Of a DNA stretch of 64,000 nt, positions 18,589-27,873 are shown in pieces. Numbering within the stretch: position 1 is the stretch's first letter; every line of letters starts with the position of its first letter. The position numbers were made by a program, and so were the translations under genes. The stretch comes from an uncultured Pelagibacteraceae bacterium (GTDB lineage Bacteria; Pseudomonadota; Alphaproteobacteria; Pelagibacterales; Pelagibacteraceae). The notes below the pieces were generated by a model, which was not told where the DNA came from, did not search any database, and saw only the letters and a program-made list of their open reading frames with translations. The stretch lies in the NCBI GenBank assembly GCA_902562875.1, contig CACEVB010000003.1, forward strand, positions 1-64,000, in the 5' to 3' direction.

Positions 18589-20928
18589 ATGAAAAGTTTA
18601 TTAAAAAAAATATTAATTTCTTTAAGTTTTATAGTATTACTGATTGGCTTTACGGTAATTAGTATTTTATGGATATATTCTAATAAATTACCAGATTATA
18701 AATTTCTTACAAATTATAAACCTTCAGTTTCAAGCAAATTATATTCTGGAGATGGTAATTTAGTAATCGACTTTTCATCTGAGAAAAGAATATTTATACC
18801 ATTCAATGCAATACCTAAAAAAATAATTCATGCTTTTTTATCTGCAGAAGATAAAAATTTTTTTAAACATCCAGGTGTTGACGCCAAGGGTGTTGTGAGA
18901 GCTTTTTATAACAATATTTTTAATATTTTATCATCTAAAAGATTAGAGGGAGCTTCAACAATAACCCAACAAGTTGCAAAAAATTTTTTACTATCAAATG
19001 AGGTAAGTATAGATAGAAAAATAAAAGAGGCCATTTTAGCCTTCAGAATAGAGAGAGCCTTGTCAAAAGAGAGAATTTTAGAATTATATTTAAATCAAAT
19101 TTATTTAGGTGAGGGCAGTTATGGAATTGCGTCTGCTAGTTTGAAATATTTTGATAAACCAATTAATGATCTAAACTATTCTGAGGCAGCCTTACTCGCT
19201 GCTTTACCTAAAGCACCAAGTAAATACAATCCATATAAAAATATCGAATTAGCAAAATATAGAAGAAATTTAGTAATTAAAAACCTTTATGAAAATTTAT
19301 ATATAAATGAAATTGAATTAAAAAAACTATTAAATTCAAATATTATACTTAATAAAAGAAAAATAATTTATTTAGAGGAATCTAGATATTATGTCGAAGA
19401 GGTAAGAAAATCGATAGTAGAAAAATATGGTTTCGACAAAGTTTATAAACAAGGTTTTAATATTAAAACACCTTTAGATTTAAATTTACAAAAAATTGCA
19501 ACAGAATCTTTGAGAGAAGGTTTAATTAGTTATGACAGAAGAAGAGGATGGCGAGGACCTATAACAAATATTAATTATTCAAAAGATTGGTTTAAAAAGT
19601 TGGATAATTTGAAATTAGAAAAATCAATCGGCTGGGAAATCGCAATTATAAAAAAACTAAATAAGTATTTTGCAAATATTGAAACTCAAAATGAAAAAAA
19701 AGGTAAAATAAATTACTCAGAAATAAGTTGGACAAAAAAAGAATTTTCTCAATTATTTAAAATTGGAGACGTTGTATATGTTAAAAAAAAAAAAAATAAA
19801 AATTATTATTTAATGCAACTTCCTCTTGCTAATGGTGGAGTTGTAGTAATTGATCCTTTTAATGGAAGAGTAAAAGCTATTTCGGGTGGTTTTAGTTTTA
19901 AAAAAAGTGAATTCAACAGAGCAACACAAGCCTCGAGGCAACCAGGATCTGCTTTTAAACCATTTATTTACGCACTTGCTTTAGAAAATAATTTTAGGCC
20001 TAATTCGCTTATATTAGATGCTCCAATCGTATTAGATCAAGGAAAAGATTTAAAATTATGGAAACCAGAAAATTATGGTAAAAAATTTTACGGGTTATCA
20101 ACATTAAGAACAGGAATAGAAAAATCTAGAAATCTAATGACAGTCAGAATAGCCCAACAACTTGGTTTAAAAAAAATTACAAATTTGACAAAAAAGTTAA
20201 ATATATATGACAATCCTGAAGAATTGATGTCCATATCTTTAGGCTCAGCTGAAACAACGTTGTTAAAATTAACCTCAGCTTATTGTGTATTTGTAAATGG
20301 GGGAAAATTAATTAATCCAGTAATAATTGACAGAATACAAGATAGCCAAGGTAATACAATTTATAATTCGGAAAAAAGAGTTTGTGAACAATGTAACAAT
20401 ATATCATATCTTTCAAATAAATTTCCAATTTTAGAAAATAACTTTGAACAGATTTTCTCACCTCAAACTGCGTATCAAATGACTTCAATGTTAGAAGGTG
20501 TTATAGAAAGAGGCACAGGGAAAGGTTTAAAAAATATCAATTTAGACCTTGCAGGCAAAACAGGAACCACAAATAAAAATACAGATACTTGGTTTATAGG
20601 ATTTACTTCTAACTTGGTAGTCGGTGTTTATATAGGTTATGATGTTCCAAAAAGTTTAGGAAAATTTGAAACAGGTGCAAAAACAGCAATGCCAGTATTT
20701 AAATCATTTATAGAGAATGCAATTACTAAAAAAAATGCTAGACCTTTTAAAGTTTCAAAGGACATAAAAATGATGGTAGTAGATGCAAATACTGGAAAAA
20801 AAGCAGATTATGGATCAACAGATACACTGATTGAAGTATTTAAAATCGGTGAAATTAACAACAATTCTTTGGAAAATAAAAATTTAAATTATAAAATATT
20901 AAAAAATAATATATATAATTTTTATTAA
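18589..20928 (+). CDS. mrcA: Penicillin-binding protein 1A (bifunctional transglycosylase/transpeptidase)
   Basis: 779-aa class A PBP. N-terminal membrane anchor at about 8-30. The glycosyltransferase domain has the catalytic Glu in SAEDKNFFKHPGVD (about 87) and EGASTITQQVAKNFLLS. The transpeptidase domain has the SxxK nucleophile in SRQPGSAFKPF (about 454), SRN (about 511) and KTGTTN (about 655). It polymerises and cross-links peptidoglycan at the inner membrane. rne is divergent upstream (82 nt). prfB starts on its stop codon (TAATG). Confidence 0.95.
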   Translation: MKSLLKKILISLSFIVLLIGFTVISILWIYSNKLPDYKFLTNYKPSVSSKLYSGDGNLVIDFSSEKRIFIPFNAIPKKIIHAFLSAEDKNFFKHPGVDAKGVVRAFYNNIFNILSSKRLEGASTITQQVAKNFLLSNEVSIDRKIKEAILAFRIERALSKERILELYLNQIYLGEGSYGIASASLKYFDKPINDLNYSEAALLAALPKAPSKYNPYKNIELAKYRRNLVIKNLYENLYINEIELKKLLNSNIILNKRKIIYLEESRYYVEEVRKSIVEKYGFDKVYKQGFNIKTPLDLNLQKIATESLREGLISYDRRRGWRGPITNINYSKDWFKKLDNLKLEKSIGWEIAIIKKLNKYFANIETQNEKKGKINYSEISWTKKEFSQLFKIGDVVYVKKKKNKNYYLMQLPLANGGVVVIDPFNGRVKAISGGFSFKKSEFNRATQASRQPGSAFKPFIYALALENNFRPNSLILDAPIVLDQGKDLKLWKPENYGKKFYGLSTLRTGIEKSRNLMTVRIAQQLGLKKITNLTKKLNIYDNPEELMSISLGSAETTLLKLTSAYCVFVNGGKLINPVIIDRIQDSQGNTIYNSEKRVCEQCNNISYLSNKFPILENNFEQIFSPQTAYQMTSMLEGVIERGTGKGLKNINLDLAGKTGTTNKNTDTWFIGFTSNLVVGVYIGYDVPKSLGKFETGAKTAMPVFKSFIENAITKKNARPFKVSKDIKMMVVDANTGKKADYGSTDTLIEVFKIGEINNNSLENKNLNYKILKNNIYNFY

Positions 20929-22026
20929 TGGAAAATACAATTTTAGAAATAATTAGTAAAATTGAAAAAGTAAATAAAAGAGTCAAGGAGTATCTTTGAC
21001 AAAAAAAAAATCTACACAAAAATAGACGAAATTAATAAAAGAATTGAAGACAACAATTTTTGGAAAAATAAATCATTAGCTGAAAAAACTTTAAAAGAAA
21101 AAAAAATATTTGATAATATAATTAACGATTATAAAAAAACTGAAATTGAGTGTAACGAAATCAATGAACTTTATAAACTTGCATTAGAGGAAAATAATAA
21201 AGAAATAATTCAAGACCTTGAGAGAAATATTATTAAACTAGATAAAAAATCAAGAAAAAACGAGATTAAATGTTTTTTATCTAAAGATACAGATATATTA
21301 GATGCATACCTTGAGATACATGCTGGAGCAGGTGGAACTGAAAGTCAAGATTGGGCTCAAATGCTTAGAAGAATGTACATGAAATGGTCATATAGTAAAA
21401 ATTTCAAAATTGAATTAATTAGTGAGCATAAGGGGGAGGAAGCTGGAATTAAATCCTCAATTTTAAAGATTAGAGGTGAATATACATATGGCATTTTAAA
21501 AATGGAATCTGGAATTCATAGACTTGTTCGAATATCTCCTTTCGACTCAGGCGCAAGGAGACATACTAGTTTTGCAAGTGTTTGGGTTTATCCAGTAATT
21601 AATGAAAGTTTAGATATAGAGATATTAGACAAAGATCTTAGAATTGATACATACAGATCAAGTGGAGCAGGCGGGCAACATGTAAATACTACCGATAGCG
21701 CGGTAAGAATAACACATCTGCCAACTAAGATTGTTGTTCAATGTCAGAATGAAAGATCTCAACATAAAAATAAAGAAACATGTATGCAAATGCTAAAAGC
21801 TAGACTCTACGAATTTGAATTACAAAAAAAAGAGAAAGAGGAGGAAAATACACAAAAAGCTAAATCTGAAATTGGATGGGGGCATCAGATCAGATCTTAT
21901 GTTCTACACCCTTACAGATTAGTAAAAGACAATAGGTCTAATTTTGAAACAAGTGATCCAGATAAAGTTTTAAATGGAGAAATTGACTCCTTTTTGGAAA
22001 GCTCACTCTACAGGTTAAATGATTAA
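20928..22026 (+). CDS. prfB: Peptide chain release factor 2, with programmed +1 frameshift
   Basis: The track shows only 21361-22026, but the gene starts at ATG 20928, overlapping the mrcA stop. Frame 1 reads 23 codons ending GAG TAT CTT then TGA; slipping +1 on CTTTGA gives GAC at 20998 and an open frame to 22026, about 365 aa in all, the normal RF2 length. The slippery site CTT-TGA-C is preceded by an AAGGAG Shine-Dalgarno-like element, as in E. coli prfB, where RF2 autoregulates by reading its own UGA. The product has the RF2-specific SPF (RISPFDSGARR) and the catalytic GGQ (GAGGQHVNTTDSAVR). Confidence 0.95.
20984..21000 (+). promoter_or_regulatory. prfB programmed +1 frameshift site
   Basis: The sequence CAAGGAGTATCTTTGAC contains an internal Shine-Dalgarno-like AAGGAG, 3-nt spacing, and the slippery CTT codon followed by an in-frame TGA and C. 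Upstream and downstream frames are both open and both encode RF2-like sequence. This is the standard autoregulatory frameshift of bacterial prfB. Confidence 0.93.
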
Positions 22027-24229
22027 ATACATATTTAGAACTTTGTCCTTAACATTTTTATTAATTATTTTTTTTATATTTTATTTAACATTCATCGGTG
22101 TTGAAACATCAAGATTTAATAAAATAATTGAAAAACAGATTTATCAATATGATGAAAAAATTCAAATTGAACTAAAAAAAGTTAATATAAGACTTTTTCC
22201 ATCAGAATTAAAACTTAAACTATATTCAGAAAATGCAAATTTAATTTTTGATAAAAAATTACTAAAAATTAGAAATATCAAATCAAATTTACCATTTAAA
22301 ATTTTTTTTTCAAAAAATAAAACAATAGAAAATCTAGATATTTCAACTGAAAGCAACAACATAAATGATGTCATTAGTTTTATAAGATTGTTTAAAAATA
22401 ACATTAATACAATGCTAGCATCTAGATTTATTAAAAAGGGAAAAGTGGAATTGAATATAAAATTGAATTTTGATGATGAAGGTAAAATTGATGATAATTA
22501 TATATTAAGTGGAAAAATTAATACCGCTGTGATTGAATTACCCGATCAAAAAAAATTAAATACAACTTTTAATTTTTTTGCAAAAAAAAAAGAGTATTCC
22601 ATCACTGATCTTTCAATTAATTATCATGGAATAAAATTAAGTTCCAAAAAAATAAAAATTATAGATAATAAAAACTATTTGAAAATTAATGGTGACATAT
22701 CAAATGATTTTCAAGAATTTAATAAAGGTATTATTTCATTTGTACCAATTAATATTTTTAATAATATAGAGAGTGATAAAATTAATTTACAATCATCAAA
22801 TCAATTTACATTCAATTTAAAAAATAAATTTAAAATTTCTGATGTCAATTTTAATTCAAAATTAAAATTAAAAAATTTAAATTATAAAATTAAAAATCAA
22901 AATTTAAAAAAAATATTTAAAATAAAGGACAAAATAATTTTAAGTAATCATGTAATGGAAATTAATTTAGAAGCAAGTTCGTTAAAACTTTTAGATAGGT
23001 CTAAAATTTCAATAAATGGATCCGGGGAAATAAATAATAACAATATAGTAGATAATTTAACATATAATTTTTCACAAGAAAAAAAAAATAAAGATCTAAT
23101 GTTAAATTTTAAAATTAACCAAAATTCGATAAGTCTAGATGCTCTTGAATATAATAAGGATAAAAAAATTAAGTCTGAAATTGTAGTTGATTTAAATTTT
23201 AATGATAAAAACTATTTAAATTTAAGAAAAATATATCTTAAAGAAAATAACAATTTTTTTGAAATTTTAAATCTAAGAATGGATGATAAAAAAGAATTCG
23301 AAAGTGTTGATAGTATTTCATTAAATTTTGTAAATAATTTTCAAAACAAAAACAAACTCAATATAATAAGAAATAAGAATATTTATACTGTAAAAGGTGA
23401 TGTTTTTGATGGAACCAATGCTATTAATACTTTTATCAATTCTACAAAAACAAATTCTATATTTACATCAAAAAAACAATCTATTTTGCTTGATATTTCA
23501 AAATTTTATATAGATAAAAATAATTATGTTAAAAACTTAAATGGCGAAATTAATTTACACAAAAAAGAGATTTTAGATCTTAAAATTAAATCTGTTTTCA
23601 GTAATGGAGAAAGATTAAATTTAAGTGTTAAAACAAACGAAAAAAACCACCGTGTAACAACTTTATCGACAAGATATCCTAAACCACTCATCAGCAGATA
23701 TAAGTTTATCAAAGGATTTGAAAACGGCAATTTAGATTTTCAATCGATTAAAAAAGACGGAAAATCATATTCAACTTTAATTATTGATAATTTTAAAGTT
23801 AGAGAGGTGCCGGTCTTAGCTAAAATACTCACTCTTGCTTCTCTTCAAGGTATTGCAGATTTGTTAACTGGAGATGGAATAAGATTTACAGATTTTGAAA
23901 TGAAATTTACTAATGAATCCTCATTGATGGAAATACAAGAGATATATGCTATAGGACCAGCAATTTCTTTATTAATGGGAGGTTATGTTGAACAAGATAA
24001 AATTACCAGTTTAAAAGGTACTCTAGTTCCTGCCACTACAATAAATCGAACCATATCCTCTATACCTTTGATTGGAGATATATTAGTTGGAAAAAAGGTT
24101 GGTGAAGGTGTTTTTGGGGTAAGTTTTAAAATAAAAGGATCTCCAAATAATCTTAAAACCACTGTAAATCCTATAAAAACTCTTACCCCTAGATTTATTA
24201 CAAGAACATTGGAGAAATTAAAAGATTAA
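22019..24229 (+). CDS. AsmA/YhdP-like (DUF3971-type) envelope protein
   Basis: 736 aa with one N-terminal membrane helix (about 5-27) and a long beta-rich, Asn/Lys/Ile-rich remainder. The C-terminal 150 residues (VREVPVLAKILTLASLQGIADLLTG, GYVEQDKITSLKGTLVPATTINR, SIPLIGDILVGKKVGEGVFGVSFKIKG) match the conserved end of YhdP/AsmA-like proteins. These are inner-membrane-anchored, bridge-like proteins implicated in phospholipid traffic to the outer membrane. It overlaps prfB by 8 nt and shares a TTAA stop with convergent tyrS. Confidence 0.8.
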   Translation: MIKYIFRTLSLTFLLIIFFIFYLTFIGVETSRFNKIIEKQIYQYDEKIQIELKKVNIRLFPSELKLKLYSENANLIFDKKLLKIRNIKSNLPFKIFFSKNKTIENLDISTESNNINDVISFIRLFKNNINTMLASRFIKKGKVELNIKLNFDDEGKIDDNYILSGKINTAVIELPDQKKLNTTFNFFAKKKEYSITDLSINYHGIKLSSKKIKIIDNKNYLKINGDISNDFQEFNKGIISFVPINIFNNIESDKINLQSSNQFTFNLKNKFKISDVNFNSKLKLKNLNYKIKNQNLKKIFKIKDKIILSNHVMEINLEASSLKLLDRSKISINGSGEINNNNIVDNLTYNFSQEKKNKDLMLNFKINQNSISLDALEYNKDKKIKSEIVVDLNFNDKNYLNLRKIYLKENNNFFEILNLRMDDKKEFESVDSISLNFVNNFQNKNKLNIIRNKNIYTVKGDVFDGTNAINTFINSTKTNSIFTSKKQSILLDISKFYIDKNNYVKNLNGEINLHKKEILDLKIKSVFSNGERLNLSVKTNEKNHRVTTLSTRYPKPLISRYKFIKGFENGNLDFQSIKKDGKSYSTLIIDNFKVREVPVLAKILTLASLQGIADLLTGDGIRFTDFEMKFTNESSLMEIQEIYAIGPAISLLMGGYVEQDKITSLKGTLVPATTINRTISSIPLIGDILVGKKVGEGVFGVSFKIKGSPNNLKTTVNPIKTLTPRFITRTLEKLKD

Positions 24230-25455
24230 TGTAATTTTATTACAGTATGTTTTTTTTTGCCAAACGAAATTTTACAATATCCATTTTTGAAAAAACTGTT
24301 ATCAATAATAAGATTATCTCGTACAATCAAACTATTATTAATTTTAATTCCATTGTTTTTAATAGCACGTCTAATTTCACTTTTAGATGATAATATTTTT
24401 GAAAATAAAATAAAATCTAACAAATTCATACCTTTCACTAAATTGTCTTTTCTTAGATGAATAGATGGAATATCTTTGCCAATATTACCTTTTTCAAAAG
24501 TATCTCTGGCAGTTTTTTCTGCATCTTTTGCCTTAGACCTACCATGCAACATTGCTGTAGTTTCGTTTGCTAAAAGTATTTTTAATTTATTTATATTGTC
24601 AAATTTTTTCAATTCTATTTTATTTACGTTTAAATCAGTAAACATTTTTAAAAATTTTATAACATCATCATCTTCTGTATTCCTCCAAAACTGCCAGTAC
24701 TCATATGCAGATAACAGTTTTGAGTCTAACCAAATGGCTCCTTTTTCTGTCTTTCCCATTTTAGCACCAGAAGCTAATGTTATTAATGGAGTAGTTAAAC
24801 CAAATACTTGTTTTCCAGAATGTCTTTTTACTAATTCCACACCATTAATAATATTTCCCCATTGATCTGAACCTCCTATTTGAAGTTTACAATTTTTTGT
24901 TCTATTTAATTCTAAAAAATCATATGCCTGTAAAATCATATAATTGAATTCCATATAACTTAATGACTGTTCTCTTTCCAACCTTAGTTTGACACTGTCA
25001 AAACCCAACATTTTATTTATAGTAAAATATTTTCCTATTTCTCTTAAAAAATTTATATATTTTAATTTCCCAAGCCATTTATAATTATTAATGAATATTG
25101 GTTTTAATTTAGGATTTTTTGTTTTAAGAAAGATATTAAAAACTTTTTTAATACTATTTATATTATTCTCAATTTGTTTATCTGATAAAATTTTTCTGGT
25201 TTCATCTTTTCCTGATGGATCACCAATTCTTGTTGTGCCACCACCTAATAGAACTATAGGTCTATGCCCGTGCTTTTGCAGCATCCTCAAACACATAATT
25301 TGCAATAAACTTCCAACATGTAAACTTGGGGCTGTAGAGTCAAAACCTATATATGCGTTTATACTGTTATTTTCTAATACTTTTGAAAGTTCATGCTCGT
25401 TGGTACATTGATATAAGTAACCTCTTTCTTTAAATTCTTTTAAAAATTTATTCAT
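24226..25455 (-). CDS. tyrS: Tyrosyl-tRNA synthetase
   Basis: Class I synthetase (409 aa). HIGH-like motif HVGSLLQIM near residue 46, tyrosine-pocket residues in YMILQAYDF and GGSDQWGNIINGVEL, and KMSKS-like KMGKTEKGAIWLD near 232. A C-terminal S4-like domain begins near 345 (SKILSSKSEIRRAIKNNGIK). It is divergent from anmK with a 46-nt gap. Confidence 0.96.
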   Translation of the reverse strand: MNKFLKEFKERGYLYQCTNEHELSKVLENNSINAYIGFDSTAPSLHVGSLLQIMCLRMLQKHGHRPIVLLGGGTTRIGDPSGKDETRKILSDKQIENNINSIKKVFNIFLKTKNPKLKPIFINNYKWLGKLKYINFLREIGKYFTINKMLGFDSVKLRLEREQSLSYMEFNYMILQAYDFLELNRTKNCKLQIGGSDQWGNIINGVELVKRHSGKQVFGLTTPLITLASGAKMGKTEKGAIWLDSKLLSAYEYWQFWRNTEDDDVIKFLKMFTDLNVNKIELKKFDNINKLKILLANETTAMLHGRSKAKDAEKTARDTFEKGNIGKDIPSIHLRKDNLVKGMNLLDFILFSKILSSKSEIRRAIKNNGIKINNSLIVRDNLIIDNSFFKNGYCKISFGKKKHTVIKLH

Positions 25456-25501
25456 GATTTATAGTTCTACAATATACAATTTTTGCTAAAAAAAAATAAT
25501 T

Positions 25502-26644
25502 ATGGCTAAAATATTTACATCTTTAGGATTAATGAGTGGTACTTCTGGTGATGGTATAGATGCCTCAATCATAAAAACCGATGGTAACGATAAATTTGAG
25601 CCGATAAATGACTTTTATTTTGAATATACTGATGAGATTTTTGAAAGATATTTGGAAATTTCAGAAAAGATAAATAGCAAGAATGATTTAACAAAGCTTT
25701 CAAAAAAAATTCATGATTTTGAGAGAGAAATAACCGTATTTAATGCAAAAATTATTAATAAAATTTTAAATAAATATAAAAAACACATTGATTTTATAGG
25801 ATATCATGGTCAAACAATTTATCACAATCCTTTAAAAAAAATTTCAGTACAATTAGGTAATGCAGACTTATTGTCAAACTTAACAAAAATAAATGTAGTC
25901 TACAATTTTAGAGAAAATGATTTGAAAAATGGTGGTCAAGGAGCTCCTTTGACACCAATCTTTCATAAGCTGCTCTCAACTCACTTGAATATAAACCCCA
26001 TTTTTTTTGTTAATATTGGTGGAATAGTTAATGTTACAACAGTATTAAATAATAAAATTTTTGCTACAGATATTGGACCTGGAATGTGTTTAATCGATAA
26101 GTGGGTAAGATTAAATTCAGATTTAAAATTTGACTACGAAGGCAAAATTGCAGCAAGTGGTAAAATTAGTAATAATTTAAATTATTATCTTGATAATTTT
26201 TTTAGTTTGGAGAAAAAAGACGAAAATAAAAAATATATTAAGTCCTTTGATATAAAAGATTTCGATTTATCTTTTATAAGAGGACTTAGATTCGAAGATG
26301 GCGCATCTACATTGGTAGAAATCACAGTAAGTATAATTTTAGATTATTATTTGTATATTAAAAAATTTGCTAAATTAAAAAATACTAATCTCAAAATAAT
26401 ATTAAGCGGTGGTGGAAGAAAAAATAAATATTTAATAAATAGATTAAAATTAAATTTATCAAAATTTAATATTTATGAAAATAACTTAAATTTAATTGAT
26501 GATTATAAAATTAATGGAGATTTTATAGAATCCAAAGCATTTGCATATTTAGCAGTTAGGTCTTTCTTAAATTTACCAACATCTTTTCCAGACACAACAG
26601 ATTGTGATAAGCCAACAGTGGGTGGAGATATTATACTTATATAA
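25502..26644 (+). CDS. anmK: Anhydro-N-acetylmuramic acid kinase
   Basis: Recycles 1,6-anhydro-MurNAc from peptidoglycan turnover by hydrolysing the anhydro ring and phosphorylating to MurNAc-6-P. The 380-aa protein has the family N-terminal phosphate motif GLMSGTSGDGIDASI, then DFIGYHGQTIYHNP, VNIGGIVNVTT, ATDIGPGMCLIDKW and LSGGGRKNKYL. Its stop lies 3 nt from the stop of the convergent hydrolase. Confidence 0.94.
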   Translation: MAKIFTSLGLMSGTSGDGIDASIIKTDGNDKFEPINDFYFEYTDEIFERYLEISEKINSKNDLTKLSKKIHDFEREITVFNAKIINKILNKYKKHIDFIGYHGQTIYHNPLKKISVQLGNADLLSNLTKINVVYNFRENDLKNGGQGAPLTPIFHKLLSTHLNINPIFFVNIGGIVNVTTVLNNKIFATDIGPGMCLIDKWVRLNSDLKFDYEGKIAASGKISNNLNYYLDNFFSLEKKDENKKYIKSFDIKDFDLSFIRGLRFEDGASTLVEITVSIILDYYLYIKKFAKLKNTNLKIILSGGGRKNKYLINRLKLNLSKFNIYENNLNLIDDYKINGDFIESKAFAYLAVRSFLNLPTSFPDTTDCDKPTVGGDIILI

Positions 26645-26647
26645 CAA

Positions 26648-27304
26648 TTAATAAAGTGCTGTCTCTTTATCAATATATTTATTTAAAACTTTAATTAAGT
26701 CTTTATCAGCTTTCGAAAAAAAATGATTAGCATTATTTACACTTTGAAAATCAACATTTATACCTTTTTGTGCACTAAGTCTTTTATTTAGTTCATTTAA
26801 ATTATCATATGGAACTAGTTCATCATTCTTACCATAAATAATTATACCTGATGTGGGGCATGGGGACAAAAAAGAGAAATCATAAACGTTTGGTTGAGGA
26901 GAAATAGCAATAAATCTATTTATTTCTGGTCGTCTCATTAAGAGTTGCATCGCTATTAAAGACCCAAAAGAAAAACCGGAAATCCAGCATTGAGAATTGT
27001 CAAAGTTTTCTCTTTCGATCCAATCTAATGCAGCAGCAGCATCTGCTAATTCCCCTTGACCGTTATCAAAATTTCCGTCACTTTTTCCTACACCTCTAAA
27101 ATTTACTCTACAAACAGAAAAATTATTTTCCATAAAAGTATTAAATGTATCTACAACTACTTTGTTATTCATAGTTCCACCATATTGTGGATGAGGATGT
27201 AGCACTAAAGCAATTGGTGAAGTACTTTTTTTACTTTTAAAATATTTTGCTTCTAATCTACCTGCTGGTCCTGGAATAAAAACTTCTGAAATTTTACTAT
27301 CCAT
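26648..27304 (-). CDS. Alpha/beta hydrolase (COG2945-like)
   Basis: 218-aa protein with an alpha/beta-hydrolase fold. HPHPQYGGTMNNKVV follows the first strands, then FRGVGKSDGNFDNGQGE, the nucleophile elbow ISGFSFGSLIAMQ (G-x-S-x-G, Ser near 111), an acid candidate in YGKNDELVP and the catalytic His in NANHFFSK. This is the COG2945 family, whose substrate is generally unknown. It is divergent from iscR, with the IscR-type operator in the 140-nt gap, so Fe-S status might also affect it (inference). Confidence 0.85.
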   Translation of the reverse strand: MDSKISEVFIPGPAGRLEAKYFKSKKSTSPIALVLHPHPQYGGTMNNKVVVDTFNTFMENNFSVCRVNFRGVGKSDGNFDNGQGELADAAAALDWIERENFDNSQCWISGFSFGSLIAMQLLMRRPEINRFIAISPQPNVYDFSFLSPCPTSGIIIYGKNDELVPYDNLNELNKRLSAQKGINVDFQSVNNANHFFSKADKDLIKVLNKYIDKETALY

Positions 27305-27392
27305 AAATGAAACTGATTATCACTCTCAAAAAAAAATATACATTTTTCTATCAAAACAGGGTGACAAAATGCAAGTTTAAAAATAGATAAAG

Positions 27393-27420
27393 TTGACTAA
27401 ATCACTCGGGAATATATAAA
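27393..27420 (+). promoter_or_regulatory. IscR-type operator overlapping the iscR-suf promoter
   Basis: TTGACTAAATCACTCGGGAATAT fits the alphaproteobacterial IscR-box pattern (TTGACT, AT-rich spacer, ACTCGG...AT). TTGACT (27393-27398) also serves as a good -35, with TATAAA (27415-27420) as a -10 at 16-nt spacing. Binding would block the promoter, which fits autorepression of iscR-suf by holo-IscR. The start of iscR is 25 nt downstream. Motif recalled from known alphaproteobacterial Fe-S regulation; not tested. Confidence 0.75.
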
Positions 27421-27444
27421 TAAAGCGCTAAATTATTGATTTTT

Positions 27445-27873
27445 ATGAAACTATCTACTAAAGGAAGATATGCTGTAATGGCTCTCACAGATCTTGCATT
27501 ATATGATTTAAAGGGACCTGTATCTTTAAGAGATATATCCTTAAGACAAAATATATCCTTATTATATTTAGAACAAATATTTTTAAGATTAAAAAATAAA
27601 GAAATTGTAAAAAGTGTAAGAGGTAAAAAGGGTGGTTATAAGTTATCAAAAGATGCGTCGAAAATAAAATTATCTGAAATATTAAATGCTGTTGACGAAA
27701 AATTAAAAACAGTAAGATGTGTCAAGCATTTAAAAAAAGGATGTAATGGTAAATCAATTAAGTGTAACACACATAGGTTATGGGATGAATTAGATAACCA
27801 TATTAGTTCTTTCTTAGAAAAAAAATATCTTAGTGAACTAGCATATAGAAATAATTTAGAGAGAAGTTTATAA
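27445..27873 (+). CDS. iscR: Fe-S cluster regulator IscR (Rrf2 family)
   Basis: 142-aa winged-helix repressor, first gene of the SUF operon. I start it at ATG 27445 ([20 protein letters not shown], the classic Rrf2 N-terminus); the track start at 27436 uses a TTG three codons earlier. Helix-turn-helix region [20 protein letters not shown], wing [13 protein letters not shown]. Three cysteines for the cluster lie in [23 protein letters not shown], spaced Cx7Cx6C versus Cx5Cx5C in E. coli IscR. Its stop abuts the sufB start. Confidence 0.92.
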   Translation: MKLSTKGRYAVMALTDLALYDLKGPVSLRDISLRQNISLLYLEQIFLRLKNKEIVKSVRGKKGGYKLSKDASKIKLSEILNAVDEKLKTVRCVKHLKKGCNGKSIKCNTHRLWDELDNHISSFLEKKYLSELAYRNNLERSL

